Shown: piece after piece, positions 26,821 to 37,156 of the stretch
Numbering within the stretch: the first letter of the stretch is position 1
Layout: each line of letters begins with the position of its first letter
From: Flavobacteriaceae bacterium GSB9
GTDB taxonomy: Bacteria > Bacteroidota > Bacteroidia > Flavobacteriales > Flavobacteriaceae
DNA length: 64,000 nt
Assembly (NCBI GenBank): GCA_022749295.1
Contig: CP062007.1
Span: forward strand, 1,364,001-1,428,000
Direction: 5' to 3'
The notes under the pieces: generated by a model
What the model was told of the DNA's origin: nothing
Database searches by the model: none
The model's input: the letters and a program-made list of their open reading frames with translations, nothing else
Position numbers and translations under genes: made by a program

Positions 26821-28554
26821 TCAGAAATCAAACTTATAAGTAGCCCCCGCTAAAAACTGAATGCTCTGTACCGGGAAATTTTGCCACTTTTGGTAAGCCT
26901 TATCGGCAATATTATTTACTTTACCATAAACAGAAAACTGATCGTTAATATGATAGCCCACATGGGCATTGGCATCAAAATAACTGTCTAAAACGGTAGG
27001 CTCGAAAGTGTTTGGCGTTAAGGTTCCTTCTAATTCTAAAATATCCTTACGCTCGCCAATATAAAATATATTGGCTCCGGCGAACCAGTTTTCGTCAATT
27101 TGGTAATCGACAAACAACGACCCTTTAAAATCGGGCAGATTCCACGCCTCAGCTTCATCATCGGTATCATAGGCAAAATATTCAGCTTTCAATCCTAATT
27201 TAAAATTTCTGTTTACATCAGCATTAATCTCACCCGAAACACCAAAAGTATCGACATTATCATACACGATTCCGAAAGCGTTTCCATAGTCATAGTCGTT
27301 TTCAGGAAATACATCTTTTATCACATTAGTTTTATACAGGGCTTTGTTTCTATCGGAAATATATTTTCCGCTTACGTTGTAGCTCATGTTGCTGGACAGT
27401 TTTCCTTTTAACCCAACATAAGCATTGTATAACTGGTCGGTGGGCATAATAAACAATGTAGGCGATACAAATGGGTTTTCGTTGGCAAAATCGCGATACG
27501 AATTCTGGATTAAATCCCCCTGAATACCCCCATAGGCAATCAACACATCGTTTACCAAACGGTACGACGCCGTTATATTGGGATACACATAAAACTTACT
27601 TTCGCCAGAAGGACGGTCGTTTAAATATGCCAAAGAAACTCCCAAGTTAAGTGTTAAATCATCTTGCTTCAATTGGTAGGTTGGCGATAGGTTTACGGTA
27701 AAATTACCATATTCTAAAGGGGTATCAATTGTATAACTTCTATCGAATTCACCACCCAAATAGTCAATCTTTATTTCGGTTGAAATTTCTTCATAATTAA
27801 TGGGTACATCCACTTTTCCTTTAAGGACTAATCGGTTTTCGCCCGACCCTTGGTTGTCTCCAAATCGCCTAAACAAGAAACTTCCTGAATTAATGTAGGT
27901 GTCTTCAAACGAAATATCGCCTCCAAAATGTGCATCAAAAAACGAGTGCCCCGTATCTATATTATTAGCTTGGGCCTGAGTGATTTGAGATTGCGGAACA
28001 CCATACCAATTGTACATTTGGTGTTGAAAGCCTACTTCTGCATTCCACGATAAATACCGTAATCTACTAGAATAATTGACGTTGAGTTTTGAATCTGAAA
28101 AATTATTATCAAATTGAACGCCTTCAATATCACCCCCCGACGAATGGTGACTTACGTAACCGCCAACACTTTCATTCCGGCTTATGGCTTGGTTTAAATA
28201 CACTTCGCCCAAAATGGTGGTGTAACTGCCCAAGCCTAAACTAGCATAATTATCGTACAGTTTGATGGGTTTTGCCTTCTCAACAACAGCAGCCTTACCT
28301 TTCGCCGGTGTAAAAGTTGAGGCTACCGGAAATGAAAAAATATTATATTTCACTTCTTTTTTTGTTTCGGTGGTTTCGTCATCCAACGATGGCGTTTCCT
28401 TTACTTTAAATGCATCAGAAATAGTTGGCGTGTAAGGTTTAACCACATCAATCACTCCTGTATCTAAAGTGTCATTGGCTTTTCTTTGAGAAAAAGCGAA
28501 AACAGCATTCAATAAAAAAATGGTGACAATCGTATATTTGATTTGCTTTTGCAT
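26821..28554 (-). CDS. TonB-dependent-receptor-like outer membrane beta-barrel protein
   Basis: 577 residues from the ATG ending at 28554 (the frame also offers a TTG three codons upstream). Signal peptide (TIVTIFLLNAVFAFSQ), an acidic N-terminal stretch (DVVKPYTPTISDAFKVKE), then alternating amphipathic beta strands throughout, ending in an aromatic strand (IQFLAGATYKFDF), the outer-membrane-barrel signature. No plug domain is obvious, so it is probably a barrel related to, but not a true, TonB receptor. It is followed at its 5' side by the large TPR gene, with which it likely forms an operon. Ligand unknown. Confidence 0.8.
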   Translation of the reverse strand: MQKQIKYTIVTIFLLNAVFAFSQRKANDTLDTGVIDVVKPYTPTISDAFKVKETPSLDDETTETKKEVKYNIFSFPVASTFTPAKGKAAVVEKAKPIKLYDNYASLGLGSYTTILGEVYLNQAISRNESVGGYVSHHSSGGDIEGVQFDNNFSDSKLNVNYSSRLRYLSWNAEVGFQHQMYNWYGVPQSQITQAQANNIDTGHSFFDAHFGGDISFEDTYINSGSFLFRRFGDNQGSGENRLVLKGKVDVPINYEEISTEIKIDYLGGEFDRSYTIDTPLEYGNFTVNLSPTYQLKQDDLTLNLGVSLAYLNDRPSGESKFYVYPNITASYRLVNDVLIAYGGIQGDLIQNSYRDFANENPFVSPTLFIMPTDQLYNAYVGLKGKLSSNMSYNVSGKYISDRNKALYKTNVIKDVFPENDYDYGNAFGIVYDNVDTFGVSGEINADVNRNFKLGLKAEYFAYDTDDEAEAWNLPDFKGSLFVDYQIDENWFAGANIFYIGERKDILELEGTLTPNTFEPTVLDSYFDANAHVGYHINDQFSVYGKVNNIADKAYQKWQNFPVQSIQFLAGATYKFDF

Positions 28555-28677
28555 ATGTTTCAATTTATGATTTTGGGCTCCACGTTAATGGCTTTTGTCT
28601 TTGGTGTAATATGCCACTAAGTGTTAGCTTGCTCATATTTAATTTTAACCTTTAATATCTAATTTTACTTGTTAGAA

Positions 28678-31600
28678 CTAATCTTCTGTTTGAACCGATG
28701 AATTGGTTTTGGCCTCTTCGGCCTTTATTTTACTTAACTCGGTTTTGGCCTCATCCTGCACATCGTTGTAATCGGGAAAATTTTGGATAACGCTTTCAAG
28801 AATATAGGTTGCTTGGAACGCATCATTTAAGGCATAAAAATTCTTGGCCATTAATACCAATCCCTTTGCGCTGTAATATTTATACCCAGAAAAATCCTTT
28901 GCTAATTTTTGAATCGTTGTATTAGATGCTTCGTACCGCCCCTCTTTATTTTTAAAGTAGGCATTGTAGTAAAGCGCCTCTGCAGCAGTCTCTCCAATGG
29001 CCACTTTCTCTACTTCGGCATATGCTGTTTTTGCCTTTGGCTCATTCCCAGTTTTGATGGCTGACCGCGCAATGATAATGTGGGCATCACCTTTTATTTT
29101 ATTGTCTATTTTAGAATTGGCCAACACTTTTTCTGAATACTGAACAGCCTTAGCGTAATTTTCTTGCTGATAGTATGCTTTCATCATGTTAGACTGTGCA
29201 AAAACGACATGCTGCGGAAAATTGGCTTCCTGCTCTAACCTCATTAACAAAGGCATGGCTTTTTGCCAACTTTTTTTCTCCAGATAAAACTGAGACAGTT
29301 TTACTAAAGCCTCCTCTGTGTATTCACTCTGTGGAGCATCTACAATGTATTTGTAATGAGGTGACGCATTTTCAACCAATTCTTTTTTGTAGTATAACTG
29401 CGCCAAATAAAAATGGGCATTGAGTGCATGTAATCCATTGGGAAATTGGTTTAAATAGCCATTAAATTGTTTTATAGCCTTATCAGTATTGTTATCTAGG
29501 TACTGTTTTTCGGCAGCTTCGTAAGTAGTATCGTCTAAATCCTTATCGGTCACCTCTACATAGTCTAAAGTTTTTACCCAAGCCGCATAATCGTTAACAC
29601 GCCCCAAATCAATGTAAATTAAACGTGCCGTAGAAACCGCCTGAACGGCTTCTGGCGAACCTGCATAATCGCTTGCCACCTTTTTAAACTTGGTTAAAGC
29701 CTTTTCATTTTCGCTACCGTTATAGTAAACCAACCCTTGTCGCAACAAGGCTTTTGGCACAAATGAGCTCATTCTATACTCGCTTGCCAATTGGTCGTAA
29801 GCCCGCATGGCCTTTTGGGTTTCATTGGCCTTTACGTAAGAGTTCCCTAATTCGTATAAAGCATCATCACGTAATTTTGATTTCGGATAATCTGAAATAA
29901 ACTGTTCCAACTCATTAATTTTTTGTGATGGTTTTCCTGAATACCCCATACTTATCGCCTTTTGAAATGCTGGATAATCGGCCTCGATTTCGTTAAGCCT
30001 AATAGCATTTTGATATGCCGAAACTGCATTTTGGTACTGACTCGAAACAAAATAGGCATCACCCAAACGCAGGTATGCATCGTTTCTCCTTACATTATCG
30101 CCGCGTTTTTCTGAAATAAATTTACTGAAGTGCTCTATAGCGTTTCCATAATTCTTTATTTTAAAATAAGAGTACGCCAAATTATAATCTAAATTTTCAA
30201 ATTCTGGCGTTGTTGATGCTTCACTTTGTTGTTGATACTGCTTAAACCCTATTAATGCATCATCATAATTCGTTAGGTTATAATCGGTTTCTGCCTTCCA
30301 AAATGTGGCTCGCGCCGTGTAGGTGGCGTCCTGCTGCTCACTTAACGATTCATTAAAAAGCGTACCTGCTTTTATAAAATCGCCTTCGTTATAAAGTTCC
30401 AACCCTCTGTAAAATGCTACTTTTTGATAGGCGACCTTGTTTTCAAAACTTTTTTTGTTTTTGAGCAGTTCTAAGGCTTCCTTGTAGTTTTTAGAGGTGA
30501 TATAAGAATCTATCAATAGTGTTTCAACCTCTTCTTTGAAAGCCGTATTTGGATATTTTTCCAAATACCCAGCTAAAACCTGAGGTGCCGATTGGTATGG
30601 GTTACCAATTTCATAACTTATTTTTGCATAATTAAGCCACGCATCTTCCTGAATTTTTAAATCGAAATCCATTTGCGATGCATTACTAAACGCATTCAAT
30701 GCTTCTTGCTTTTTATCTAAATTGATGTAGCTTTCACCTAAATGGTAATAAGCATTTTGTGCAATGGCATTGGTGCCACCAACAATTTTATTGAATTCTG
30801 AAATGGCTTTTTCATAGTCTTTTTGTTTGTAATAAGCGTATCCCAACTGATAATAATCGGTGTTGTTCCATTTTCCGGTACGGTCTCTTGGTGCCTTTTT
30901 TCCTTTGTATGCCTTTAAAAACGGAATGGCCGCTTCATATTGTTCTAAATTGAAGTAACTCTCTCCTATAATCTTAGAAAGTTCAGAAACCTCATTGGCA
31001 TCACTTTTATCTAATTGCGCTTTTGCCAGTTCTATAGCTTTTTCAAAATTTCCTAATTTGAAATTTAAATCGGCTTGGTAATAGGATAGCTTTTCTTTGT
31101 AACGCTCTTGGTCACTCACTTGATCGAAATACGTATTTGCCTGTTCGTAATCATCGCCTTCGTAAGCCATAAAACCAATGTAATACTTAGCCTGCGAACC
31201 ATATTCTTTAGAACTTTCAACGCGGCTTAAATACTTTTGCGCATCCTTATATTGCTTTGTTGTAAACGCCGTATAACCGTTATTGAAATAAAACTTTTCC
31301 TTTTCCTTTCTACTCAGCCCATTTTCATCAACCTTATCGTACCATTTTCTAGCATAGGCATATTTTCCATTGGCAAAATAATAATCGGCCACATCAACAA
31401 AAGCTGTATTTGTTTTAGTACTGGTAGGGTATTCTTCTACAAACTCCTCAACCAATTGGTCTGCATTTTGTTGGTTTAAACGCACCGCACAATTGGCGAT
31501 ATAATAAGCACAATCTGATTGCAAATTGTTTTCGTTGGTCTGTTCCTTAACGTTCCTGAACAAAGTCTGTGCCGCTTGGTATTGCTGATTATTATAAAGC

Positions 31601-31716
31601 GAAAGTGCCTTTTGGTAATCAACGAGTTTACTGTTATAAATTGTCGATTTTTGTGCTAGTATGTGATAACTAAAACCAATGATTACCAAAAGTGATAGAA
31701 TATGTTTTTTAGCCAT
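28678..31716 (-). CDS. Large secreted TPR protein
   Basis: 1012 residues. Signal peptide (MAKKHILSLLVIIGFSYHILAQ), then TPR/Sel1-like tetratricopeptide repeats over nearly the whole length. Many units follow the consensus AxxxYNNQQYQAAxxxF, for example YYKQKDYEKAISEFNKI and YYQQENYAKAVQYSEKVL. The C-terminal tail is short and acidic. The protein is a probable periplasmic scaffold. It lies upstream of the outer-membrane barrel gene on the same strand (gap 123 bp), suggesting the two work together. Confidence 0.85.
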   Translation of the reverse strand: MAKKHILSLLVIIGFSYHILAQKSTIYNSKLVDYQKALSLYNNQQYQAAQTLFRNVKEQTNENNLQSDCAYYIANCAVRLNQQNADQLVEEFVEEYPTSTKTNTAFVDVADYYFANGKYAYARKWYDKVDENGLSRKEKEKFYFNNGYTAFTTKQYKDAQKYLSRVESSKEYGSQAKYYIGFMAYEGDDYEQANTYFDQVSDQERYKEKLSYYQADLNFKLGNFEKAIELAKAQLDKSDANEVSELSKIIGESYFNLEQYEAAIPFLKAYKGKKAPRDRTGKWNNTDYYQLGYAYYKQKDYEKAISEFNKIVGGTNAIAQNAYYHLGESYINLDKKQEALNAFSNASQMDFDLKIQEDAWLNYAKISYEIGNPYQSAPQVLAGYLEKYPNTAFKEEVETLLIDSYITSKNYKEALELLKNKKSFENKVAYQKVAFYRGLELYNEGDFIKAGTLFNESLSEQQDATYTARATFWKAETDYNLTNYDDALIGFKQYQQQSEASTTPEFENLDYNLAYSYFKIKNYGNAIEHFSKFISEKRGDNVRRNDAYLRLGDAYFVSSQYQNAVSAYQNAIRLNEIEADYPAFQKAISMGYSGKPSQKINELEQFISDYPKSKLRDDALYELGNSYVKANETQKAMRAYDQLASEYRMSSFVPKALLRQGLVYYNGSENEKALTKFKKVASDYAGSPEAVQAVSTARLIYIDLGRVNDYAAWVKTLDYVEVTDKDLDDTTYEAAEKQYLDNNTDKAIKQFNGYLNQFPNGLHALNAHFYLAQLYYKKELVENASPHYKYIVDAPQSEYTEEALVKLSQFYLEKKSWQKAMPLLMRLEQEANFPQHVVFAQSNMMKAYYQQENYAKAVQYSEKVLANSKIDNKIKGDAHIIIARSAIKTGNEPKAKTAYAEVEKVAIGETAAEALYYNAYFKNKEGRYEASNTTIQKLAKDFSGYKYYSAKGLVLMAKNFYALNDAFQATYILESVIQNFPDYNDVQDEAKTELSKIKAEEAKTNSSVQTED

Positions 31717-31912
31717 TAATGATTCGTTTTTTAATTAGGACCAAAGATAATTGAATTATGAACCCTATAACGAAATAATCATGCCATAATTATAAATCGA
31801 CAGATTAATTATGAATTCTTTTTAAAGAAATAAACCAAAGTTTTTAGCGTTAGTTTTATGGTTTAACAATTTAGTAATACATTTACAACCCTTTAAACAA
31901 ACGAACTGCCAT

Positions 31913-32596
31913 ATGCCAAAACCCATTTTAGAACTAAAAGAGGCCTCTATTTATCAAGGTGACAGTTTAGTACTTGCAAATGTTAACGTAGAAGTTAACA
32001 AAGGTGATTTTGTTTACCTAATCGGAAAAACGGGCACTGGTAAAAGTAGTTTTATGAAAACCCTGTATGGCGACTTGCCTTTAACCGAAGGCGAAGGCCA
32101 TATTGTAGATTTTGATTTAAAACATCTAAAGGAAAAGGATATTCCATTTTTAAGACGCAAGCTGGGTGTTGTTTTTCAAGATTTCAAACTACTGACCGAT
32201 AGAACCGTAAACGACAATTTGTTATTTGTTTTAAAAGCTACCGGCTGGAAGGACAAAGAAAAAATGAATACGCGTGTTGAAGAAGTGCTTACCAAAGTGG
32301 GGATGAAAACAAAAGGGTTTAAATTTCCACACGAATTGTCTGGCGGCGAACAACAGCGTATTGCCATTGCACGGGCTTTATTGAACAATCCCGAACTTAT
32401 TTTGGCCGATGAGCCAACGGGAAACCTTGACCCCCAAACCAGTATTGAGGTTATGGAGGTTTTACAGGACATCAACAAAAATGGAAACACCATACTTATG
32501 GCCACGCACGATTATGCCCTGCTTTTAAAATACCCCAGCAAAACGCTTAAATGCGACGACAACCAGGTTTATGAGGTGGTGCAAAGAAAAGCTTAA
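31913..32596 (+). CDS. ftsE: Cell division ATP-binding protein FtsE
   Basis: ABC ATPase of the FtsEX complex, which controls peptidoglycan hydrolases at the septum. 227 residues. Walker A GKTGTGKSS (near 38-46), Q-loop VVFQDFKLL, signature LSGGEQQR, Walker B LILADEPTGNLD and the H-loop ATHDYALL. The DFKLL after the Q-loop is typical of FtsE rather than LolD. No ftsX is adjacent. Confidence 0.92.
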   Translation: MPKPILELKEASIYQGDSLVLANVNVEVNKGDFVYLIGKTGTGKSSFMKTLYGDLPLTEGEGHIVDFDLKHLKEKDIPFLRRKLGVVFQDFKLLTDRTVNDNLLFVLKATGWKDKEKMNTRVEEVLTKVGMKTKGFKFPHELSGGEQQRIAIARALLNNPELILADEPTGNLDPQTSIEVMEVLQDINKNGNTILMATHDYALLLKYPSKTLKCDDNQVYEVVQRKA

Positions 32597-32741
32597 TTCA
32601 TTTACGGTTTATTGAAAAGTAAATTAAAAGCCATTGTGCCCAAAAAATATAATTTAAAAGTGAGCTATTTTTTTAGAAGAATTTACGCTGTTTATTTCTA
32701 TAATAAAAACAACATGAACTGTTTTAATAGCTACAAAAACA

Positions 32742-33638
32742 ATGCTCTCGATATTAATTCCTACATACAATTATAATATTTCAAATCTTGTCCAGGAAGT
32801 TCACCAACAAGTTTGCAAAGCTCATGTTGCATTTGAAATTATCTGTTTTGATGATGCATCAAGTATTTATACCGAACATAATAAAAGAACGATTGAATCT
32901 CTAGCACATTCCAGAATTATAATTTCAAAAGATAATGTGGGGCGGGTAAAAGCCAGGCAATCCTTATCTAATCAAGCAAAATTTAAATGGTTGCTGTTTT
33001 TAGATGCAGATGTAATTCCAAAATCAGATACTTTCATTACGGATTATATTAAAAACGCTACATCTCTAAACTACGATGTTTTTTTTGGTGGTTTCGCCTA
33101 TGCTTTAAACCTACAGAAAAAAGAAAGTACCCTTAGATGGAAGTATGGAAGAAAATTTGAGCAAGTTGATGCCAGCAAGAGAAACCAAAGTCCATATTCG
33201 GTAATTATATCGGCCAATTTTTTAATCAAAAAATCTATTTTCGATAAAATAAATTTAAATTTTATAAGAAAAAGTTATGGCATGGATAATCTTTTTGCGG
33301 CATATTTAAAAGAAAACAACGTAAAAGTTTTTCATTTAAACAACGAAGTTTACCACGTGGGCGTAGAAAGTAACAAGACTTATTTAAACAAAGTTGAGGA
33401 AGCCATAAATACTTTATTGTGGGCCTATAACCATGATAAAATGACGGCGCACGAAAACAAATTGTTACTGACATTCATCAAAATAAAAAAATGGAAGTTA
33501 AACCGTTTTACGGCTTTTTTGTATAGATTTCTTAAATTTCCAATAAAAAAGAATCTTCTTGGGACCAATCCTAACCTATATTTACTTCAATTTTATAAAT
33601 TGTTTTATATCTGCAACAAAGATTTAAATTACAAATAA
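32742..33638 (+). CDS. Family 2 glycosyltransferase
   Basis: 298 residues. GT-A fold with the nucleotide-sugar entry ILIPTYNYN (1-12), FDDASS and the metal-binding DAD motif (LFLDADVIP, near 87-95). The C-terminal part is basic. Donor and acceptor are unknown. It opens the low-GC envelope-glycan cluster and is followed 3 bp later by a second GT2. Confidence 0.88.
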   Translation: MLSILIPTYNYNISNLVQEVHQQVCKAHVAFEIICFDDASSIYTEHNKRTIESLAHSRIIISKDNVGRVKARQSLSNQAKFKWLLFLDADVIPKSDTFITDYIKNATSLNYDVFFGGFAYALNLQKKESTLRWKYGRKFEQVDASKRNQSPYSVIISANFLIKKSIFDKINLNFIRKSYGMDNLFAAYLKENNVKVFHLNNEVYHVGVESNKTYLNKVEEAINTLLWAYNHDKMTAHENKLLLTFIKIKKWKLNRFTAFLYRFLKFPIKKNLLGTNPNLYLLQFYKLFYICNKDLNYK

Positions 33639-33641
33639 ACC

Positions 33642-34565
33642 ATGTCGGCTCATCCTTTTTTTTCGGTAGTAATCCCACTCTACAATAAAGAAAAATATAT
33701 TGTAGCCACACTCAAAAGTGTAATTAACCAAACGTTTCAAAATTTTGAAGTTATTGTTGTTAATGATGGTTCTACTGATGACAGTTTGAAATTAGTTAAT
33801 TCATTTAATGATAAAAGAATAACAATCCTACAACAGAAAAACACGGGTTTATCCTCAGCCAGAAACGTTGGTATTAAACAAGCAAAAGCACGTTACATCG
33901 CTTTTTTAGATGCTGATGATTTATGGGCTTATGATTTTCTTGAAACTATGCAACTACTTATTTGCAAAAACAAAAATTATGGTGTTTTCTCTTGTCCTAC
34001 TAAAATTTTTTTTAACGATAAATCTTTAAACTTAAAACCAAGCCCCTACAAGGAAGAAGCAGTAAACTTAATATCCAATTATTTTAAATTTAAAAAAAAC
34101 CTGTTTGGTTTTAGCTCTGTGGTTATAAAGAAACAAATATTTGATGAAATTGGTTATTTTAAAACAAATATAAACTTTGGTGAAGAAGAAGATTTTAATA
34201 TTAGATGCTTTAAAAAAAAGGACTTGGTATTTTATGGCATTCCCAAAGCTTATTATAGAAAAGGCACTAGCGGCCAACTAACTTCTCCTAACAAAAGTAG
34301 CAACCGAATTATACCCGATTATGGATTGTATCTAAAGAACAACAAGAACAAAGATTTAGCAAAGTATATAGACTTTGTACACTATAAATTAGTTGTACTG
34401 TACAAAATGGAGAAAAACCACAAACTAGTTGATTTTTATAAAAACAAGATAGACACATCTAATTTATCGTTTCTACAAAAATTTAAATATTATTTACCTA
34501 CTAACTTGTTCTATATTTTAAAATCAACTTACATCTCACTTTCAAAAAAGTTTATCCATTTTTGA
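33642..34565 (+). CDS. Family 2 glycosyltransferase
   Basis: 307 residues. GT2 signatures SVVIPLYNKEKYI (near 7), VVNDGSTDDS and the metal-binding FLDADDLW. It lies immediately after the first GT2 gene and overlaps the convergent GT4 gene by 37 bp at their 3' ends. Likely builds an O-antigen or similar surface glycan; the sugar is unknown. Confidence 0.9.
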   Translation: MSAHPFFSVVIPLYNKEKYIVATLKSVINQTFQNFEVIVVNDGSTDDSLKLVNSFNDKRITILQQKNTGLSSARNVGIKQAKARYIAFLDADDLWAYDFLETMQLLICKNKNYGVFSCPTKIFFNDKSLNLKPSPYKEEAVNLISNYFKFKKNLFGFSSVVIKKQIFDEIGYFKTNINFGEEEDFNIRCFKKKDLVFYGIPKAYYRKGTSGQLTSPNKSSNRIIPDYGLYLKNNKNKDLAKYIDFVHYKLVVLYKMEKNHKLVDFYKNKIDTSNLSFLQKFKYYLPTNLFYILKSTYISLSKKFIHF

Positions 34566-35608
34566 ATTACTTTTTCTTCGGAAAATTTTTCAATTCCTTT
34601 ATTTAAGTTTTCTTTGATTTCTGCATAGAGTTTTTCATCTAGAAGCAATTTATTTAATGCCAAACTCAATTCTTCTTCATTTTGATCTTCAACCAATAAT
34701 CCATTAATACCGTGCTCAATAATTTCATTAGGGCCACTTTTGCAATTAAAAGCTATCACAGGCGTTTTTAGGGTCAAAGCTTCAAGTAAAACCATGGGAA
34801 AGCCTTCTTCCTTACTTGATAAAACCAATGCTTTGGCATTGTTTATCAAGGCCATTGGGTTTTTTCTAAAAGCAAATAATTTAATATATGGCTCCAATTT
34901 TAATTTAGCTATTAACCGCTGTAAATTCACTTTTTCAGGACCGTCACCCAGCAAAACTAGTTTAACATTTTCTTCAATTAATTTTGAGTTACTATAAGCC
35001 TTTATAAGTTTGTCAAACTGTTTTATCTTGTTAAATCTGCCAACTCCAATAATATAATTTCCAAGATTATTACTATCAGTGGCAGAATCAGCCAATAGTC
35101 CATCAAACTTCACAAAATTATAAATAGTTGTGCTTTTTATATTGAGCTGTTCTTGCAGTTTATCATTTATTGCATTGCATACAGCAACAAAAAAACTGCT
35201 TTTTACATGTGGTAAACGTGATAACCAAGGTAAACTTAAAAACGAAAAATAATATTCTAAATGATAGCTGTGCACACAATAAATAACCTTACTGTGCTGG
35301 AAAACAAGTTTAGAAAACAACAATTCTTTGAAAAAATTTGACCGTGTTCGGTGGTCAATTATAAAGTCAAACTGATTATCTTTAAAGTACTTTTTAAACT
35401 TAAAGAAAGCGCGCAGCTTTCCATATTTTGTTTTTACTTTTCCAAAATTATAAAGCTGGCCTTCAAATTTATAATCAATTTCATCCCTCATCGACACAAC
35501 ATGTATTTCGCAACCTCTCTTTTTTAAAGAAATAGACATGTTGGCCGCAACTTTCTCAGCCCCACCAGAACTCAAACTCCCTAAAAGCAAGCATATTTTT
35601 TTACTCAT
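34529..35608 (-). CDS. Family 4 glycosyltransferase
   Basis: 359 residues with the GT-B fold. The N-terminal domain begins ICLLLGSLSSGGAEKVAANMS, the loop typical of GT4. The C-terminal domain holds the catalytic-site motif with two Glu residues (EEGFPMVLLEAL, near 260) and IIGVGRFNKIKQF. It is the last gene of the minus-strand flippase/transferase operon (6 bp after the sulfatase-fold gene). Expected to act on the cytoplasmic face of the inner membrane. Confidence 0.9.
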   Translation of the reverse strand: MSKKICLLLGSLSSGGAEKVAANMSISLKKRGCEIHVVSMRDEIDYKFEGQLYNFGKVKTKYGKLRAFFKFKKYFKDNQFDFIIDHRTRSNFFKELLFSKLVFQHSKVIYCVHSYHLEYYFSFLSLPWLSRLPHVKSSFFVAVCNAINDKLQEQLNIKSTTIYNFVKFDGLLADSATDSNNLGNYIIGVGRFNKIKQFDKLIKAYSNSKLIEENVKLVLLGDGPEKVNLQRLIAKLKLEPYIKLFAFRKNPMALINNAKALVLSSKEEGFPMVLLEALTLKTPVIAFNCKSGPNEIIEHGINGLLVEDQNEEELSLALNKLLLDEKLYAEIKENLNKGIEKFSEEKVIQKWINFFESEM

Positions 35609-35614
35609 ATACGC

Positions 35615-37156
35615 TTAAAAACTATTATCAAAGTCAATTCCATTTACAATAATTCGTTTCCTTTTCTTGAAATTTTTGCTAAAAATACTTCTAGTAAAAT
35701 CCATGTCTTTATGCTTAACCCCAAATAAATGAGAAACACTTTCATAGATATGGTCTGTCATAAAAGCTCTTTTGCGCTTATACTGAAAAGCTTCAGGAAA
35801 ATCAAAAGTTTTAGATGTCCAAACGAAAAATGGTATTTCGAACATACTCTTCGTTAACCTTTGTTCATTACGTCCAAAAAAATCCGTACCCTCGTGATAA
35901 ACATTTTCGCCATGATCGGATAAATATAACAAGGTACTCTTTGTATTTGTATTTTCAAGTTCTTTAATTAATGTATAGACAATAAAATCGTTATATAGAA
36001 CGGCATTATCATATTGGTTTGTTAATTTATCTTCCTTATTGGACTTCTCATCACTTAAGAACTTGGCAAATGATTTTGGATATCTTTTTGAATAATTAAA
36101 ATGTGTGCCCAACAATTTAATAAAAATAACCTTCTTACCTGGTTCTTTTAAAATTTTACTGTAATCTGATAATACGACCTCATCTAAAATATTAGTATAC
36201 ACATCATCTTTATAGTTATAAAATTTATGGTCATAACAATATGATGCTATTTTATTTATTGCATTATCGTGATAACTAATTGGTCTTTGGTTAGCAAGCC
36301 AAAATGTTTTAAAGCCAGCATTATTAAAAACCTGTACCAAACTTGTAACCGTAGTTCTTGTATTAGTTTCATCTAAAGACGTAATCATTTTAGGTACTAC
36401 TTTCAGTGTGAATACATCTGTTGAAATTACATTATCATAAACAAATAGTCGATCTTCAATACTATTTAATAACGGTGTGGTTTCTCTGGAATAACCATAC
36501 AACTGCATATGTCGTCTTGTGGTCGATTCGCCCAAAACAAAAACCAAAACTTCGTTATTTGAGCTTACTTTTATATCTTCTTTGGATAGCTTAGAATTGA
36601 AATTGACGCTGTTTTGCAAATCAAAATATCCATAAACTCCTCGAACTGTATTATAATATGCGTTTTTTTCTATTAACCCCGTAAATTTCAATGCAGCAAT
36701 AATTCCCAAAAAAATGAATATGCCCAAGCCTTGTTTTACAAAATTTTTGTTTTCAAATTTTATTTTTTTGATTATTAAAAATGAAATCCCCATTAATATT
36801 AAAAACAAAATTATTTTGAAATTAATATATGAAGACACAAATTCACTAAGCTCACGTTGATTGGACTCTATTAACAAGAACATGTAAGATGATGTGAAGT
36901 TTGTAGAAATTGCTATGTACGATGTCGTCTCTAAAGCAATATAAAAAACATATAAAAAACACAAGGCATTTGTAAAAAAACGGCTTTTTAATATATTGCT
37001 GACCAGCAACAATACCAATGACATAAAAAACAAAAAATCTTCACAAAGATCACCTATTTCTACCACACTCCAATCAACAAAAAGTGCCAAGAACAAATAC
37101 TTTAATAATAGCGGGAGAAGTAAAATTACAAGACTTTTATACAGCTGGGATTTCAA
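35615..37156 (-). CDS. Phosphoethanolamine-transferase-like membrane enzyme (EptA/sulfatase fold)
   Basis: 513 residues. The first ~155 residues carry about five membrane helices; the rest is a periplasmic alkaline-phosphatase/sulfatase-fold domain. Metal and nucleophile sites are visible: GEST at 209-212 (Thr nucleophile), LGTH near 350 and SDHGE at 413-417. In EptA-type enzymes this domain moves phosphoethanolamine onto lipid A or core sugar. Here it may decorate the surface glycan made by the cluster. The start is a TTG overlapping the upstream stop (TTGA), with no ATG nearby. Confidence 0.85.
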   Translation of the reverse strand: MKSQLYKSLVILLLPLLLKYLFLALFVDWSVVEIGDLCEDFLFFMSLVLLLVSNILKSRFFTNALCFLYVFYIALETTSYIAISTNFTSSYMFLLIESNQRELSEFVSSYINFKIILFLILMGISFLIIKKIKFENKNFVKQGLGIFIFLGIIAALKFTGLIEKNAYYNTVRGVYGYFDLQNSVNFNSKLSKEDIKVSSNNEVLVFVLGESTTRRHMQLYGYSRETTPLLNSIEDRLFVYDNVISTDVFTLKVVPKMITSLDETNTRTTVTSLVQVFNNAGFKTFWLANQRPISYHDNAINKIASYCYDHKFYNYKDDVYTNILDEVVLSDYSKILKEPGKKVIFIKLLGTHFNYSKRYPKSFAKFLSDEKSNKEDKLTNQYDNAVLYNDFIVYTLIKELENTNTKSTLLYLSDHGENVYHEGTDFFGRNEQRLTKSMFEIPFFVWTSKTFDFPEAFQYKRKRAFMTDHIYESVSHLFGVKHKDMDFTRSIFSKNFKKRKRIIVNGIDFDNSF

